The position numbers were made by a program, and so were the translations under genes. A stretch of 64,000 nucleotides of DNA from Andreprevotia chitinilytica DSM 18519. GTDB lineage: Bacteria > Pseudomonadota > Gammaproteobacteria > Burkholderiales > Chitinibacteraceae. The notes beneath the pieces were generated by a model. That model saw only the letters and a list, made by a program, of their open reading frames with translations, had not been told where the DNA came from and ran no database searches. The stretch's first letter is position 1, and each line of letters starts with the position of its first letter. Below are positions 8,099 to 16,159 of the stretch, piece after piece. The stretch spans positions 190,769-254,768 of the forward strand of contig NZ_JONM01000002.1 in NCBI RefSeq assembly GCF_000711875.1, read 5' to 3'.

Positions 8099-9042
8099 TG
8101 CCATGCCGCAGAAAGCAGTGCCACACCGTGGCCGCCATGTGTTTGCGCGGTAGCTGCCAGCCCGGCATTCATGCCACCGAGGGCGTAGATCGGGAACGGC
8201 CAGCCTTGGCCGACCAGCCCGGCAAAGTCGTTCCACCCGAGCGGTGTTTCGCCAGGGTGGCTGGCAGTATCGAGGACATGGCCGAGCAGGGCGTAGTCGG
8301 CACCGATCTTTTGCGCGTGCGCCAGTTCGGCGGCGTTGTGGGTGGAAACACCCAACCGGTCGATGCCACGGGGGCGGCGCTCCAGCGTGGCGGCGATCCG
8401 GGCCGGCAGGTGAACGCCATCTGCACCCAGCTCGCGAGCCAGCTCGATATCGCCATGCAGGATCACACGGCAGCCACTGCTGCGGCAGCGGGCGAGGGTT
8501 TCGGCGGCGAGGGCGCGGTAGTCGTCTGTCGCCAGTTGCGGCTCACGCAAGATCAGCCATTGCAGTCCCTTGGCCAACCGATCCTGCAGCCGTTGCAACC
8601 ATTCGTCAGTGCCAATGCCATTGGCATTCGATAGCGCCATGACTTCTGGCAGGATGAGCCCACGCAGGATCGGCCCGTTGGCGGGCAGGATGGGCGACAC
8701 GGTCAGTTGCCCCGGTCGTTGCCAGGCGAATGCCTGGCCTTCATGCGGCTGCGGTTCGCCTTGCCAGCCGGTTACGCGGAAGAAATGCAGCCGCACGGTG
8801 GCGTGTGGGTAAGTAAAGGTTTGCACGATCCAAGGTGTGGCTGCGGTGACGGTAACGCCCATTTCTTCGATCAGTTCGCGCCGCAATGCGTCGAGCGCGG
8901 TTTCGCCGGCTTCGAGTTTGCCGCCGGGGAACTCCCAGTAGCCGGCATAAGGTTTGCCGGCCGGGCGGCTGCCAAGCAGGAATGCGCCGTCAGCGCGGAT
9001 CAGGATGCCGGCGGCGACATTGACGGTTTTACCTTGGCTCAT
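8095..9042 (-). CDS. Nudix (MutT-type) hydrolase fused to ThiE-like domain
   Basis: The 315-residue protein has two domains. Residues 1-130 are a MutT-like Nudix hydrolase, with a full Nudix box from G41 to V63 (GKLEAGE...RRELIEEMGV) and GYWEFPGGK before it, suited to removing 8-oxo-dGTP. Residues about 140-315 form a TIM-barrel resembling thiamine-phosphate synthase (GCRVILHG, GADGVHLPA, GVSTHNAAEL, GADYALLGHVLDT, YALGGMN). The same fusion is known in several beta- and gammaproteobacteria, usually annotated as a MutT. Whether the second half still makes thiamine phosphate is doubtful. It is coupled to the downstream gene by a 4-base overlap. Confidence 0.88.
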   Translation of the reverse strand: MSQGKTVNVAAGILIRADGAFLLGSRPAGKPYAGYWEFPGGKLEAGETALDALRRELIEEMGVTVTAATPWIVQTFTYPHATVRLHFFRVTGWQGEPQPHEGQAFAWQRPGQLTVSPILPANGPILRGLILPEVMALSNANGIGTDEWLQRLQDRLAKGLQWLILREPQLATDDYRALAAETLARCRSSGCRVILHGDIELARELGADGVHLPARIAATLERRPRGIDRLGVSTHNAAELAHAQKIGADYALLGHVLDTASHPGETPLGWNDFAGLVGQGWPFPIYALGGMNAGLAATAQTHGGHGVALLSAAWQ

Positions 9043-9146
9043 TGGTGCTTTCCTGTATTTAAGTGTTTGATAACACTTGCGAAACTTGAAACATGCCGAA
9101 TGACATGGATAATGTTTCGAAAACGTCGTGTAAGTTTGGAGCTGGC

Positions 9147-9584
9147 ATGGAGCGTGTGATTGAACTGCAGCATGGGCCGGATCACCGGCTGGTTCGCCAG
9201 TTATGCACGCTCGCGGCCGAGCAAACCACCTTATGCAGCATCATCGGATTCTCGCCGCAAACGCTGGTGGCCCGCGCAGGTTGGGGCGGGGCGCTCAACG
9301 TGCTGATTGTACAGGAGCATTCCAGCTACCTATTGCGCGGCGGGCGACTCTCGATCTTGCGCGAGTTGACCGAAATGCTGATCGAAAACGGCCGCCCGGC
9401 CTTTTTCCTGCCCAGGAAAACCCTGCCGCTGACCGATTGGCCGGCCGAGGACGTTGCACGGTTCCTGATTGCGATTCCGCCGGTTTTGCTGGCCGATAGC
9501 ACGGTGAACCGGCTGCTGCCTGCGGCGCAGCCGATGCATGGCGAAACCATTGAATTGCTGAGCCCGGTGCAGCAGCCGGCTTGA
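9147..9584 (+). CDS. Hypothetical protein, unknown function
   Basis: The 145-residue protein starts MERVIELQHGPDHRLVRQLC. It has no signal peptide or membrane segment and reads as a compact alpha/beta protein with no family I recognise. I use the ATG at 9147, which has GGAG at five-base spacing; the frame is open from 9093. It lies alone on the plus strand between two minus-strand genes whose products (Nudix-ThiE and DUF815 ATPase) are often neighbours elsewhere. Confidence 0.6.
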   Translation: MERVIELQHGPDHRLVRQLCTLAAEQTTLCSIIGFSPQTLVARAGWGGALNVLIVQEHSSYLLRGGRLSILRELTEMLIENGRPAFFLPRKTLPLTDWPAEDVARFLIAIPPVLLADSTVNRLLPAAQPMHGETIELLSPVQQPA

Positions 9585-9632
9585 GTCGGCCCGGCCACCG
9601 AAGGTGTCCGGGCTACCTGCCCTGACCTCTAC

Positions 9633-10508
9633 TTAAGCCTTCTGCCCGGCCCAATCACGCGCGAATTGCCACGCCACCCGGCCATTGCGTGCGCCACGGC
9701 CTTGCGCCCATTGCAATGCGGCGCGTTCGCTATCCGCATCCCACGTCGCCACGCCGAAGTTGCTGCACCACTGCCGGCAAGCGGTGAGGTATTCATCTTG
9801 GCTGAAGCCGTAGAACGAGAGCCACAGGCCGAACCGCTCGGACAGGGCGATCTTTTCTTCGGTCGCTTCGCCGGGGTGGATTTCGCCATCCACGTAGCGC
9901 GTCTCGCGGTTTTCCGTGTGGTATTCCGGCAGCAGGTGCCGGCGATTCGAGGTGGCATAGATCAGCACGTTGGCGCTGGGGGCGGCAATCGAGCCATCCA
10001 GCGCGGTTTTCAGTGCCTGATAGCCCCAGTCGCCTTCTTCAAAACTCAGGTCATCGCAGAAGATCAGGAATTTCTCGGGCCGCTCAGCCACTTGGGCAAC
10101 GATATCCGGCAGGTCGACCAGATGGGTCTTTTCCACCTCGATCAAGCGCAAGCCATCGATGCGAAACCCGTTCCAGACCGCCTTCACCAGTGAGGACTTG
10201 CCACAGCCGCGTGCGCCGGTCAGCAGCACATTGTTGGCCAGCCGACCGCTCACGAACTGGCGCGTGTTGGCGAGCAGCTTGTCCTTTTGCAGTTCGACGT
10301 TCTTCAGGTCATCCAGCCGGACTTTGTGCGGGTGGCGCACCGCCTGCAGATGGCCGCGACCGTGCAGGTTGCGCCAGCGGAATGCTTCGGCGTTCCAGTC
10401 GATATCGGGCGGGGCGGCGGGCAGCCAGTCTTCAAGGCGGCCGAGCAAGGTATCGGTGCGTTCGATCAGTTGCAGGAAGTAGGGCGCGAGCGGATGGGGT
10501 TGATCCAT
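9633..10508 (-). CDS. DUF815-family P-loop ATPase
   Basis: The 291-residue protein has an N-terminal helical part, then an AAA-like ATPase core: Walker A at about 98-106 (GARGCGKSS), Walker B in FLIFCDDLSFEEGD, and a sensor-like IYATSNRRHLLPE. DUF815 proteins are uncharacterised ATPases found next to MutT-type genes. The start at 10508 (MDQPHPLAPY) is where family similarity begins; the frame stays open for 88 more codons but that part is not protein-like. No good Shine-Dalgarno is visible. Confidence 0.82.
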   Translation of the reverse strand: MDQPHPLAPYFLQLIERTDTLLGRLEDWLPAAPPDIDWNAEAFRWRNLHGRGHLQAVRHPHKVRLDDLKNVELQKDKLLANTRQFVSGRLANNVLLTGARGCGKSSLVKAVWNGFRIDGLRLIEVEKTHLVDLPDIVAQVAERPEKFLIFCDDLSFEEGDWGYQALKTALDGSIAAPSANVLIYATSNRRHLLPEYHTENRETRYVDGEIHPGEATEEKIALSERFGLWLSFYGFSQDEYLTACRQWCSNFGVATWDADSERAALQWAQGRGARNGRVAWQFARDWAGQKA

Positions 10509-10646
10509 GATGAGGTGGCAGCGGGAACAAGAAGGAGTGAAAGCGTAAACCCAAGCGTCGCTGTTTGTCGTCGCGAAACAGACACAAGACGGATTGAAAG
10601 TGACATAAGTTGCTGTTTTTATTGATTTGTTCTGTTTTTGGCGAGT

Positions 10647-10676
10647 TTGACGCTGGCATGAAGCCGGTGCTAGAGT
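10647..10676 (+). promoter_or_regulatory. Sigma-70-type promoter of the isolated small gene
   Basis: TTGACG at 10647-10652 and TAGAGT at 10671-10676 are separated by 18 bases. A T-rich stretch (about 10610-10640) just upstream could act as an UP element. Transcription would start near 10683 and run through a leader of about 190 bases into the 47-codon ORF. Confidence 0.55.
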
Positions 10677-10873
10677 GGTTAGGCCGTCGTTGCAATCCTG
10701 CCGCGGCGGACGTTCGGTTGTGCAAACAGGCCGGCATGTCCCAAAGGTGTGTCGCGCGGCCGGAGACGACACTCCGGCAACGAGTTATCCCGTCTGGTAG
10801 GTAATAGCGGGATGACACCTGTCAGCAAAATCTGCGACGTAGATAGTGAAACCTTCGAAACAAGGAGATCGCA
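10677..10873 (+). other. Structured 5' leader of the small gene
   Basis: There is no ORF of note here. It holds several local palindromes, including ATCCCG...CGGGAT at about 10786-10813 and GACACCTGTC just after it, then an unpaired purine-rich stretch leading to AAGGAG. The length and structure suggest a regulated leader. I do not recognise a known riboswitch class. Confidence 0.4.
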
Positions 10874-11017
10874 ATGCGATTCGACTTCCTGGAAGGCTTA
10901 GCGAGTACGGTCAACGATGCGTTGATGAACTTGTTCCGGGCCTTTAAACCCTCTACCCAACTCGACCACGACGATTCGAGGAACCTCGCCCTCGAAAACG
11001 CGGAACCATTTCGGTAG
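10874..11017 (+). CDS. Candidate small protein, 47 residues
   Basis: The ORF reads MRFDFLEGLASTVNDALMN and ends ENAEPFR. The first 25 residues could form an amphipathic helix; the rest is polar. A near-perfect AAGGAG lies seven bases before the ATG, a sigma-70-like promoter lies about 200 bases upstream, and a strong intrinsic terminator follows 30 bases after the stop. It is therefore a self-contained unit and not a leader peptide for the next gene. No homologous family is recognised. The alternative is that the functional product is the RNA itself. Confidence 0.55.
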   Translation: MRFDFLEGLASTVNDALMNLFRAFKPSTQLDHDDSRNLALENAEPFR

Positions 11018-11047
11018 CTACCCTGGCCAGGTAAAACGTGATTCCTG

Positions 11048-11085
11048 AAAGGACAAAGGGGCGGAAACGCCCCTTTGTCCTTTTT
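11048..11085 (+). terminator. Strong rho-independent terminator
   Basis: A 16-base-pair stem (AAAGGACAAAGGGGCG with its complement) closes on a GAAA loop and runs into TTTTT. It ends the small transcript and insulates the downstream solute-binding protein gene. Confidence 0.9.
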
Positions 11086-11181
11086 CATTTCAGGCTGGGC
11101 GGTTCGTGGCTGATTAGCGGTGAGCGGCGGCGAACAGCAGGCGACTATGCTTGAGTGATCCAGAGCCGAACGGGTCTGCAC

Positions 11182-11925
11182 ATGACATCCAAGCTGTTTT
11201 GTATCGGGATAGGTGTTTGGGTGGCGCTGCTGGCGACGACCAGCCGGGCCGCCGATGTGCTGACGCTGGTGACCGAAGACTATCCCCCGTTCAATATCAG
11301 CCTCGATAACGGCAAAGGCGTTGGCGGTGTATCGACCGATATCGTCAGAGCGCTGCTGGCCCGCGCCAATGTTCAGGGGGATATCCACGTCTACCCCTGG
11401 GTGCGGGCCTTGCAGATGGCGCGAGACGAAGTGAACACCTGCGTGTATTCCACCAACCGCACGCCCGAGCGGGAGGCGCTCTACAAATGGGTCGGCCCGA
11501 TGATCGATGACGAGCAGGTGCTGTATGCCCGTGCTGACGAGCCTGTCCGGGTAAAGCAACTGGAAGATGCCCGCTCTGCACGGATCGGCAGTTATAACGG
11601 CGCGGCCATGTCCACTTATCTGCGGGGTTTGGGCTTCAAGGTGGAAGATGCGCCGCAGGAACGCCTCAACCCGCACAAGCTGGCAGCCGGCCGGATCGAC
11701 TATTGGGTGACCGGCGTGCTGACCGGCCAATATCTGGCCAGCAAGGAGGGCGTGACCCATATCAAGCCGGTGCTGACGGTGCGGAAGAACGAGATGTTCA
11801 TCGCCTGCAATCTGGGGGTGGCTGACACGTTGATAGGCCGCCTGAATTCGGTGCTCGCCGCGATGAGAAAAGATGGCACGCTGGGCAGGATTCAGCAGAC
11901 GTTTTTTGCCACGAACGGGCATTAG
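11182..11925 (+). CDS. Periplasmic solute-binding protein, family 3
   Basis: The 247-residue protein has a signal peptide ending TTSRA|AD at about residue 23, then LTLVTEDYPPFN and the GVSTDIVRALLARA segment typical of SBP_bac_3 (amino-acid-type) binding proteins. No permease or ATPase genes adjoin it, so it is either an orphan binding protein or a solitary sensor-like protein common in betaproteobacteria. The ligand cannot be predicted. The ATG at 11182 is chosen for the signal peptide; its Shine-Dalgarno is weak. Confidence 0.82.
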   Translation: MTSKLFCIGIGVWVALLATTSRAADVLTLVTEDYPPFNISLDNGKGVGGVSTDIVRALLARANVQGDIHVYPWVRALQMARDEVNTCVYSTNRTPEREALYKWVGPMIDDEQVLYARADEPVRVKQLEDARSARIGSYNGAAMSTYLRGLGFKVEDAPQERLNPHKLAAGRIDYWVTGVLTGQYLASKEGVTHIKPVLTVRKNEMFIACNLGVADTLIGRLNSVLAAMRKDGTLGRIQQTFFATNGH

Positions 11926-11960
11926 TTTGCGAGGCGTGAGCAGGGCAGGGATGTAAACAA

Positions 11961-11982
11961 CAACGGGGCCTGAGCCCCGTTG
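11961..11982 (-). terminator. Intrinsic terminator between convergent genes
   Basis: CAACGGGGC pairs with GCCCCGTTG around a 4-base loop. Read on the minus strand it is followed by TTGTTTAC, so it best serves the AraC-type gene; it may also stop the plus-strand transcript. Confidence 0.7.
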
Positions 11983-11999
11983 CCAGTACCGTTGAACGC

Positions 12000-12839
12000 T
12001 CAGCTTGCGAGTGGAATGCGGATCAACGTGCGCAGCTCGGTGGGCGGCGTGTTGCGCGGGTTATTCAGGTATTCCTCGGTGGCTGGGGCATTACCCGGTA
12101 AGAAGCCGTTTTTCGGCAGCCATTCGCTATAGAGCCAGTTGTAGGCAGCCGCTAGCCCGGCGTACGGCCCGATGAATTCGAGCGTGGCGTAACGCTCGCG
12201 CGCAATTTGCAGCGGCTCCACGCCGTTGTCCGCTTTAACGCCGGCCGGCAATGTCATGGCCGCAGCTGACTTCAGTTCGTTGACCGGCACGCTTTGCGGG
12301 TCGCTGTAATAGATGCCGAACATGCGGTGCCCCTCCAGCGAGACGCCTTGCTTTTGCGTCCAGAGCATCAGCCGCTCAAACGCGTGGCTGATCTCCATGT
12401 ATGACCCGGTGTGCGGCACGCTGGCGAGCGTGAAGGGGCCGATTTCTTCAATCGTGACGTTGTACATGTTGGGTTCCTCTTCGGTTGGGTGGCCAGAGGC
12501 ATGCGCGGTACGAAACGAATTGGGCGGTAGCCCATAAGCCTGCCGGAACGCCCGGCTGAACGCGGCCGGTGATTCGTAGCCCGCGCGGTTGGCAACGAGC
12601 GCCAACGGTTTGGGCGACGCGATCAACTCGCCAGCGGCCCGATGCAAGCGCAACCGCCTCACCGTCTCCGTCACTGTCTCGCCCATCCAGGCACGCCAGA
12701 CGCGATGGAAGTGATACGGCGACAAGCAGGCGATGTCGGCCAGCCGGTACAAGTCCGGGTCAGCGTCCAGATGCTGGTGAAGATGGATGATGACCTTCTC
12801 CAGACGACTGGCGTAGAGCTGTTGCGTGCTTCGTTTCAT
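12000..12839 (-). CDS. AraC-family regulator with GyrI-like effector domain
   Basis: The 279-residue protein has an N-terminal double helix-turn-helix AraC domain (about 8-105: LADIACLSPYHFHRVWRAW and RAGYESPAAFSRAFRQAYG) and a C-terminal GyrI/SOUL-like small-molecule-binding domain (about 125-279: MYNVTIEEIGPFTLASV). This architecture resembles Rob and similar drug-responsive activators. The start has AGGAGG at four-base spacing; the longer frame would read through a palindromic repeat and is rejected. Its target genes are not evident. Confidence 0.88.
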   Translation of the reverse strand: MKRSTQQLYASRLEKVIIHLHQHLDADPDLYRLADIACLSPYHFHRVWRAWMGETVTETVRRLRLHRAAGELIASPKPLALVANRAGYESPAAFSRAFRQAYGLPPNSFRTAHASGHPTEEEPNMYNVTIEEIGPFTLASVPHTGSYMEISHAFERLMLWTQKQGVSLEGHRMFGIYYSDPQSVPVNELKSAAAMTLPAGVKADNGVEPLQIARERYATLEFIGPYAGLAAAYNWLYSEWLPKNGFLPGNAPATEEYLNNPRNTPPTELRTLIRIPLAS

Positions 12840-12910
12840 GCTGCCTCCTGAACGCCACTTTAGGGCGAGGCGATTTGCAGATTTTGCGGTTTTGCGTGAG
12901 ATGAAAACAT

Positions 12911-12981
12911 TGTAGGAGCGAGCTTGCTCGCGATTGCATCGACAATCCACCATTGCCATCGCGAGCAAGCTCGCTCCTACA
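12911..12981. repeat. REP-like palindrome, copy 1 (GAGCGAGCTTGCTCGC)
   Basis: TGTAGGAGCGAGCTTGCTCG at 12911-12930 is inverted at 12961-12981, with a variable 25-30 base centre. Each arm is itself palindromic (GCGAGCTTGCTCGC). Identical arms occur at 24109-24183 and 39160-39234. Confidence 0.9.
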
Positions 12982-13010
12982 GGATGGCGCTGAATTGGGC
13001 GTCAGTTCCC

Positions 13011-13115
13011 GTAGCCCGGACGGCTTTGCCGGCCGGGGCCGCTGCAGTATCAAGTTCCGGCGGCAAGCGCACTTGGTGGCATCGTCACCCCGGCCGGCAA
13101 AGCCGTCCGGGCTAC
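13011..13115. repeat. Inverted repeat, CCGGACGGCTTTGCCGG family
   Basis: GTAGCCCGGACGGCTTTGCC at 13011 onward is repeated in inverted form up to 13115. The arms are 28 bases with a 49-base centre. Relatives lie at 29231-29312, 30858-30885 and 32934-33030. Confidence 0.88.
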
Positions 13116-13187
13116 GGAGGCCGGGTCAGGTGACGCCATCGTGAACTGGCCTGCCCTACAAGTTGGAGATGACGTGATTGGTGCTTC

Positions 13188-13943
13188 TTAAGCCAGCGTA
13201 ATGGACGGGCCAGCAGCCCCTAATGGCTCGAGCAACGCATCCGCCACGCCATGCTCGGTGATGATGCCGCTGATCTCGGCCAGCGATGCGATCACATAAG
13301 CCGAAGCCGCGTTGATTTTCTCGGCCGAGGCCAGCACCACCGTTTCCGCCGCCCGCGCCATCAATGCGCGCTTCATATAGGCCTCTTCGTGATCGCCGGT
13401 ACTCAAGCCGGCCTCGGCATGCACGCCGGTCACACCCATGAAAAACAAGTCCGCCCGGATATGGCCCAGTGACTCCAGCGCGGCCACCCCGACTGCCACG
13501 ACAGAATGCTTGAACAAGCGCCCGCCGATCAGGATCACCTCCACGCTCGGGTGTTGTGCCAGCTCGACCGCCACGCTGGGGCTATGGGTGACGATGGTCG
13601 CCTTCAGGTCGGCCCGCAGATGCCGCGCCAGCTGCACGGCCGTGGTGCCGCCATCGAGGATCACCACTTGGCCGTCGTTGATCATTTCTGCAGCAACGCG
13701 GCCGATGGCGGCTTTGCCATCCGATGCGATCGTGCTGCGGCCAGCGAAGTCGACCACCGCCGGCGAGGCTGGCAGCGCACCGCCATGCACGCGTTGCAGC
13801 AAGCCCTCGGCGGCCAGCTCGCGCAGATCGCGGCGGATGGTGTCTTCGGAGAGGTCCAGCTCTTGGCTCAATGTCTTGGCGACGATCTGCCCGTCACGCT
13901 GCAGCACGGCGAGGATGTGTTGTTTTCTTTGAGTGGTCAGCAT
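13188..13943 (-). CDS. DeoR-family transcriptional regulator
   Basis: The 251-residue protein has the DeoR N-terminal winged helix (RKQHILAVLQRDGQIVAKTL, SEDTIRRDLRELAAEGLLQRVHGGAL) and the C-terminal sugar-phosphate sensor domain (DGGTTAVQLARHL, FFMGVTGVHAEAGLST). Such repressors respond to phosphorylated sugars or related metabolites. It is divergent from the nudK-like gene, and the gap holds three TGCACGA repeats that look like its operator. Glycerate kinase lies just beyond nudK. The start at 13943 begins the family domain; the longer frame runs into nudK antisense. Confidence 0.88.
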   Translation of the reverse strand: MLTTQRKQHILAVLQRDGQIVAKTLSQELDLSEDTIRRDLRELAAEGLLQRVHGGALPASPAVVDFAGRSTIASDGKAAIGRVAAEMINDGQVVILDGGTTAVQLARHLRADLKATIVTHSPSVAVELAQHPSVEVILIGGRLFKHSVVAVGVAALESLGHIRADLFFMGVTGVHAEAGLSTGDHEEAYMKRALMARAAETVVLASAEKINAASAYVIASLAEISGIITEHGVADALLEPLGAAGPSITLA

Positions 13944-13950
13944 TAATGTA

Positions 13951-13989
13951 TGCACGAAAATTCTTGACGTTGCACGAAATTGCACGATA
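13951..13989. promoter_or_regulatory. Putative DeoR operator: three TGCACGA repeats
   Basis: TGCACGAAA occurs at 13951 and 13971 and TGCACGATA at 13981, all in the same orientation and spaced 20 and 10 bases apart. A TTGACG at 13964-13969 with GATAAC 16 bases on forms a possible plus-strand promoter overlapped by the repeats. The arrangement suits autoregulation and control of the divergent nudK-like gene. Confidence 0.5.
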
Positions 13990-14048
13990 ACTTGGCCGAA
14001 GTATAGCACTGCTTGATCCCGCTTTCTTCGCCCAAGAGGTCCGTCCAA

Positions 14049-14654
14049 ATGGAAACACGCCAAATACCCGATACATCGACCCAACGCATCAAGATCGTCG
14101 ATGTGGAAGTGCTCTCGCACGACTGGTATCTGCTCAAGAAAACCACGTTCGACTACCGGCGCAACAATGGCAGCTGGCAACGGCAAAGCCGCGAAACCTA
14201 CGACCGAGGCAATGGCGCGACCATCCTGCTCTATAACACCGCGCAGCGCACCGTGATCCTCACTCGGCAGTTCCGCTTTCCGGCTTATGTGAATGGTCAT
14301 AGCGGCATGCTGATCGAAACCGCCGCCGGCTTGCTGGACGATGCCACGCCGGAGCAGCGCATCAAGGCGGAAGTGGAAGAGGAAACCGGCTACTGCGTGC
14401 AAAGCGTACGCAAGGTGTTCGAGGCCTTCATGAGCCCCGGTTCGGTGACCGAGAAGCTGTTCTTCTTCGTGGCCGAATATGACCCGGCTTCGAAAGTCAG
14501 TGCGGGCGGCGGGGTGGAGGCCGAGGGCGAGGACATCGAAGTGCTGGAAATCCCGTTCGCGGAAAGTCTGGCGATGATCGGGCGCGGCGAGATCATGGAT
14601 GGCAAGACCATCATGTTGCTGCAGTATGCGCAGCTGTATTTGTTTGTTGGCTAA
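14049..14654 (+). CDS. nudK: Nudix hydrolase, NudK/ADP-sugar pyrophosphatase type
   Basis: The 201-residue protein shows SRETYDRGNGATILLYN, RQFRFPAYVNG and ETAAGLLDDATPEQRIKAE with EEETGY. These match the NudK group (GDP-mannose and related nucleotide-sugar pyrophosphatases), from the family as I recall it. The metal-binding glutamates of the Nudix box are present; the usual Arg before the first Glu is Ala. AAGAGG lies eight bases before the ATG. The DeoR operator-like repeats lie between the two divergent genes. Confidence 0.8.
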   Translation: METRQIPDTSTQRIKIVDVEVLSHDWYLLKKTTFDYRRNNGSWQRQSRETYDRGNGATILLYNTAQRTVILTRQFRFPAYVNGHSGMLIETAAGLLDDATPEQRIKAEVEEETGYCVQSVRKVFEAFMSPGSVTEKLFFFVAEYDPASKVSAGGGVEAEGEDIEVLEIPFAESLAMIGRGEIMDGKTIMLLQYAQLYLFVG

Positions 14655-14749
14655 AGGGCCAAGTTGAAAAGCAAGTGCGGGTGCTGGTTGTTTTGCCTAC
14701 CGGACCCAACGTTGCAACGATCCCGGCGTTACGGTTGTGGCGCACATCT

Positions 14750-16078
14750 CTATCGACTCCCTGAATGATCGCCGTGCTGAGCGGCAATGAAGATGGCCCG
14801 GAAATCGTTGACATTAGTCCGCGTCGGCCCGGTGATGACCGAGTCGCCCAGTGCCTGGAAAAAGCGGTGTGCGTCGTTATTCTGGAGATGCTCGGCCGGA
14901 CGGAGCCCGTGCTCGCGAGCCCGTTGCAACGTATCTGGTCGCAGCAATGCGCCAGCGATTTCTTCTTGCCCATCGACACCGTCGGTGTCGCCCGCGATGG
15001 CGAATACCCCAGGCTCACCGTTCAGCGCGATACCGAGCGACAGCAGGAATTCGACGTTGCGGCCGCCGCGGCCATTGCCGCGAACCGTGACTGTCGTTTC
15101 GCCGCCGGAGAGCAGCATGCAGGGCGCCTGGAACGGCTGACCGCGACGACTCACCTGCTTGGCGATGCTTGCCATCACCACGCCCACGTCGCGTGCTTCG
15201 CCTTCGATGGCGTCGCTGAGAATATGGGCGGCGATGCCAGCCGCGCGCGACTGCGCTGCCGCAGCTTCGAGCGCGAGCTGCGGTGTTGCGATCAGATGCG
15301 TTTCGATGCGGGGCAACCGCGGATCGTCCGGTTTCAACGTTTCCGTGCTGCCGCTCGTCAGCAATGCAATGACTGCGGGCGACGCGCAGATTTCGTAGCG
15401 ACGCAGCACCGCGAGCGCATCGGCGCAGGTCGTTGTGTCGGGGACGGTCGGGCCCGATGCGATGTCGCTCGGGGCATCGGCCGGTACGTCAGAGATGATC
15501 AGGTTGACCACCTGTGCCGGATAGCAGGCCGCCGCGAGCCGGCCGCCCTTGATCGCCGATAGGTGCCGACGCACGCAATTCATTTCGGAAATCGTCGCGC
15601 CGCTGGCGAGCAGCGCCTGATTGATTTGCTGTTTGTCTTGCAGTGTCAGGCCTGCTGCAGGAAGCGGGAGCAGGGCCGAGCCGCCGCCGGAAATCAGGCA
15701 GATGACGAGATCGTCGGCCGTCAGTCCCGCTACGAGTTGCAGCATGCGTTGCGCCGCCTTCAGTCCGTTCTCGTCGGGCACGGGATGCGCCGCTTCGACG
15801 ATCTCGATCCGCTCGCACGCAACCTGGTAGCCGTAGCGGGTGACGACGAGCCCTTCGAGCTGGCCTGCCCAGTGGTCTTCGACCGCTCGCGCCATCGCCG
15901 CTGACGCCTTGCCGGCACCGATGACGATCGTGCGACCGCGCGGCCTTTGCGGCAGGAAGTCGGGCACGCGCAAGGCGGGCTGTGCCGATGCGATCGCAGC
16001 GTCGAACATGTTTCGCAACAGGTGGTCGACATCGAGTTCTGTGCTGTTGCTGGTTGGCTGCTGGTCGGTGGGTTTCAT
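14750..16078 (-). CDS. Glycerate 2-kinase, MOFRL/TtuD type
   Basis: The 442-residue protein has VIGAGKASAAMARAVED, LISGGGSALLPLPAAGLTL, MNCVRRHLSAIKGGRLA, LSGGETTVTVRGNGRGGRN and AIAGDTDGVDG. These are the signatures of the DUF4147 plus MOFRL type of D-glycerate 2-kinase (TtuD/GckA), which phosphorylates glycerate from tartrate or glyoxylate catabolism. An ATG at 16078 follows a TTG at 16081 in frame; I use the ATG. The gene is CG-dinucleotide rich compared with its neighbours and may have been acquired. It is convergent with nudK. Confidence 0.9.
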   Translation of the reverse strand: MKPTDQQPTSNSTELDVDHLLRNMFDAAIASAQPALRVPDFLPQRPRGRTIVIGAGKASAAMARAVEDHWAGQLEGLVVTRYGYQVACERIEIVEAAHPVPDENGLKAAQRMLQLVAGLTADDLVICLISGGGSALLPLPAAGLTLQDKQQINQALLASGATISEMNCVRRHLSAIKGGRLAAACYPAQVVNLIISDVPADAPSDIASGPTVPDTTTCADALAVLRRYEICASPAVIALLTSGSTETLKPDDPRLPRIETHLIATPQLALEAAAAQSRAAGIAAHILSDAIEGEARDVGVVMASIAKQVSRRGQPFQAPCMLLSGGETTVTVRGNGRGGRNVEFLLSLGIALNGEPGVFAIAGDTDGVDGQEEIAGALLRPDTLQRAREHGLRPAEHLQNNDAHRFFQALGDSVITGPTRTNVNDFRAIFIAAQHGDHSGSR

Positions 16079-16159
16079 CAATACGCTCGCAACGAAGTGA
16101 ACCGCTCACGGTTGAAGGAAGTGGACATCACGTCTCCAGGACCAAGCGCAGCTACAGAC

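Noticed and set aside
12840-13187. Possible genes in the gap between the AraC-type and DeoR genes
   Set aside because: The gap is filled by two palindromic repeat elements; the open frames there arise from the repeats.
13944-14402. N-terminal extension of the DeoR frame
   Set aside because: It runs antisense through the nudK-like gene, and the DeoR domain starts at 13943.
14611-15018. Minus-strand frame at the 3' end of glycerate kinase
   Set aside because: It overlaps glycerate kinase in another frame and reads as low-quality Ser/Arg/Thr sequence.
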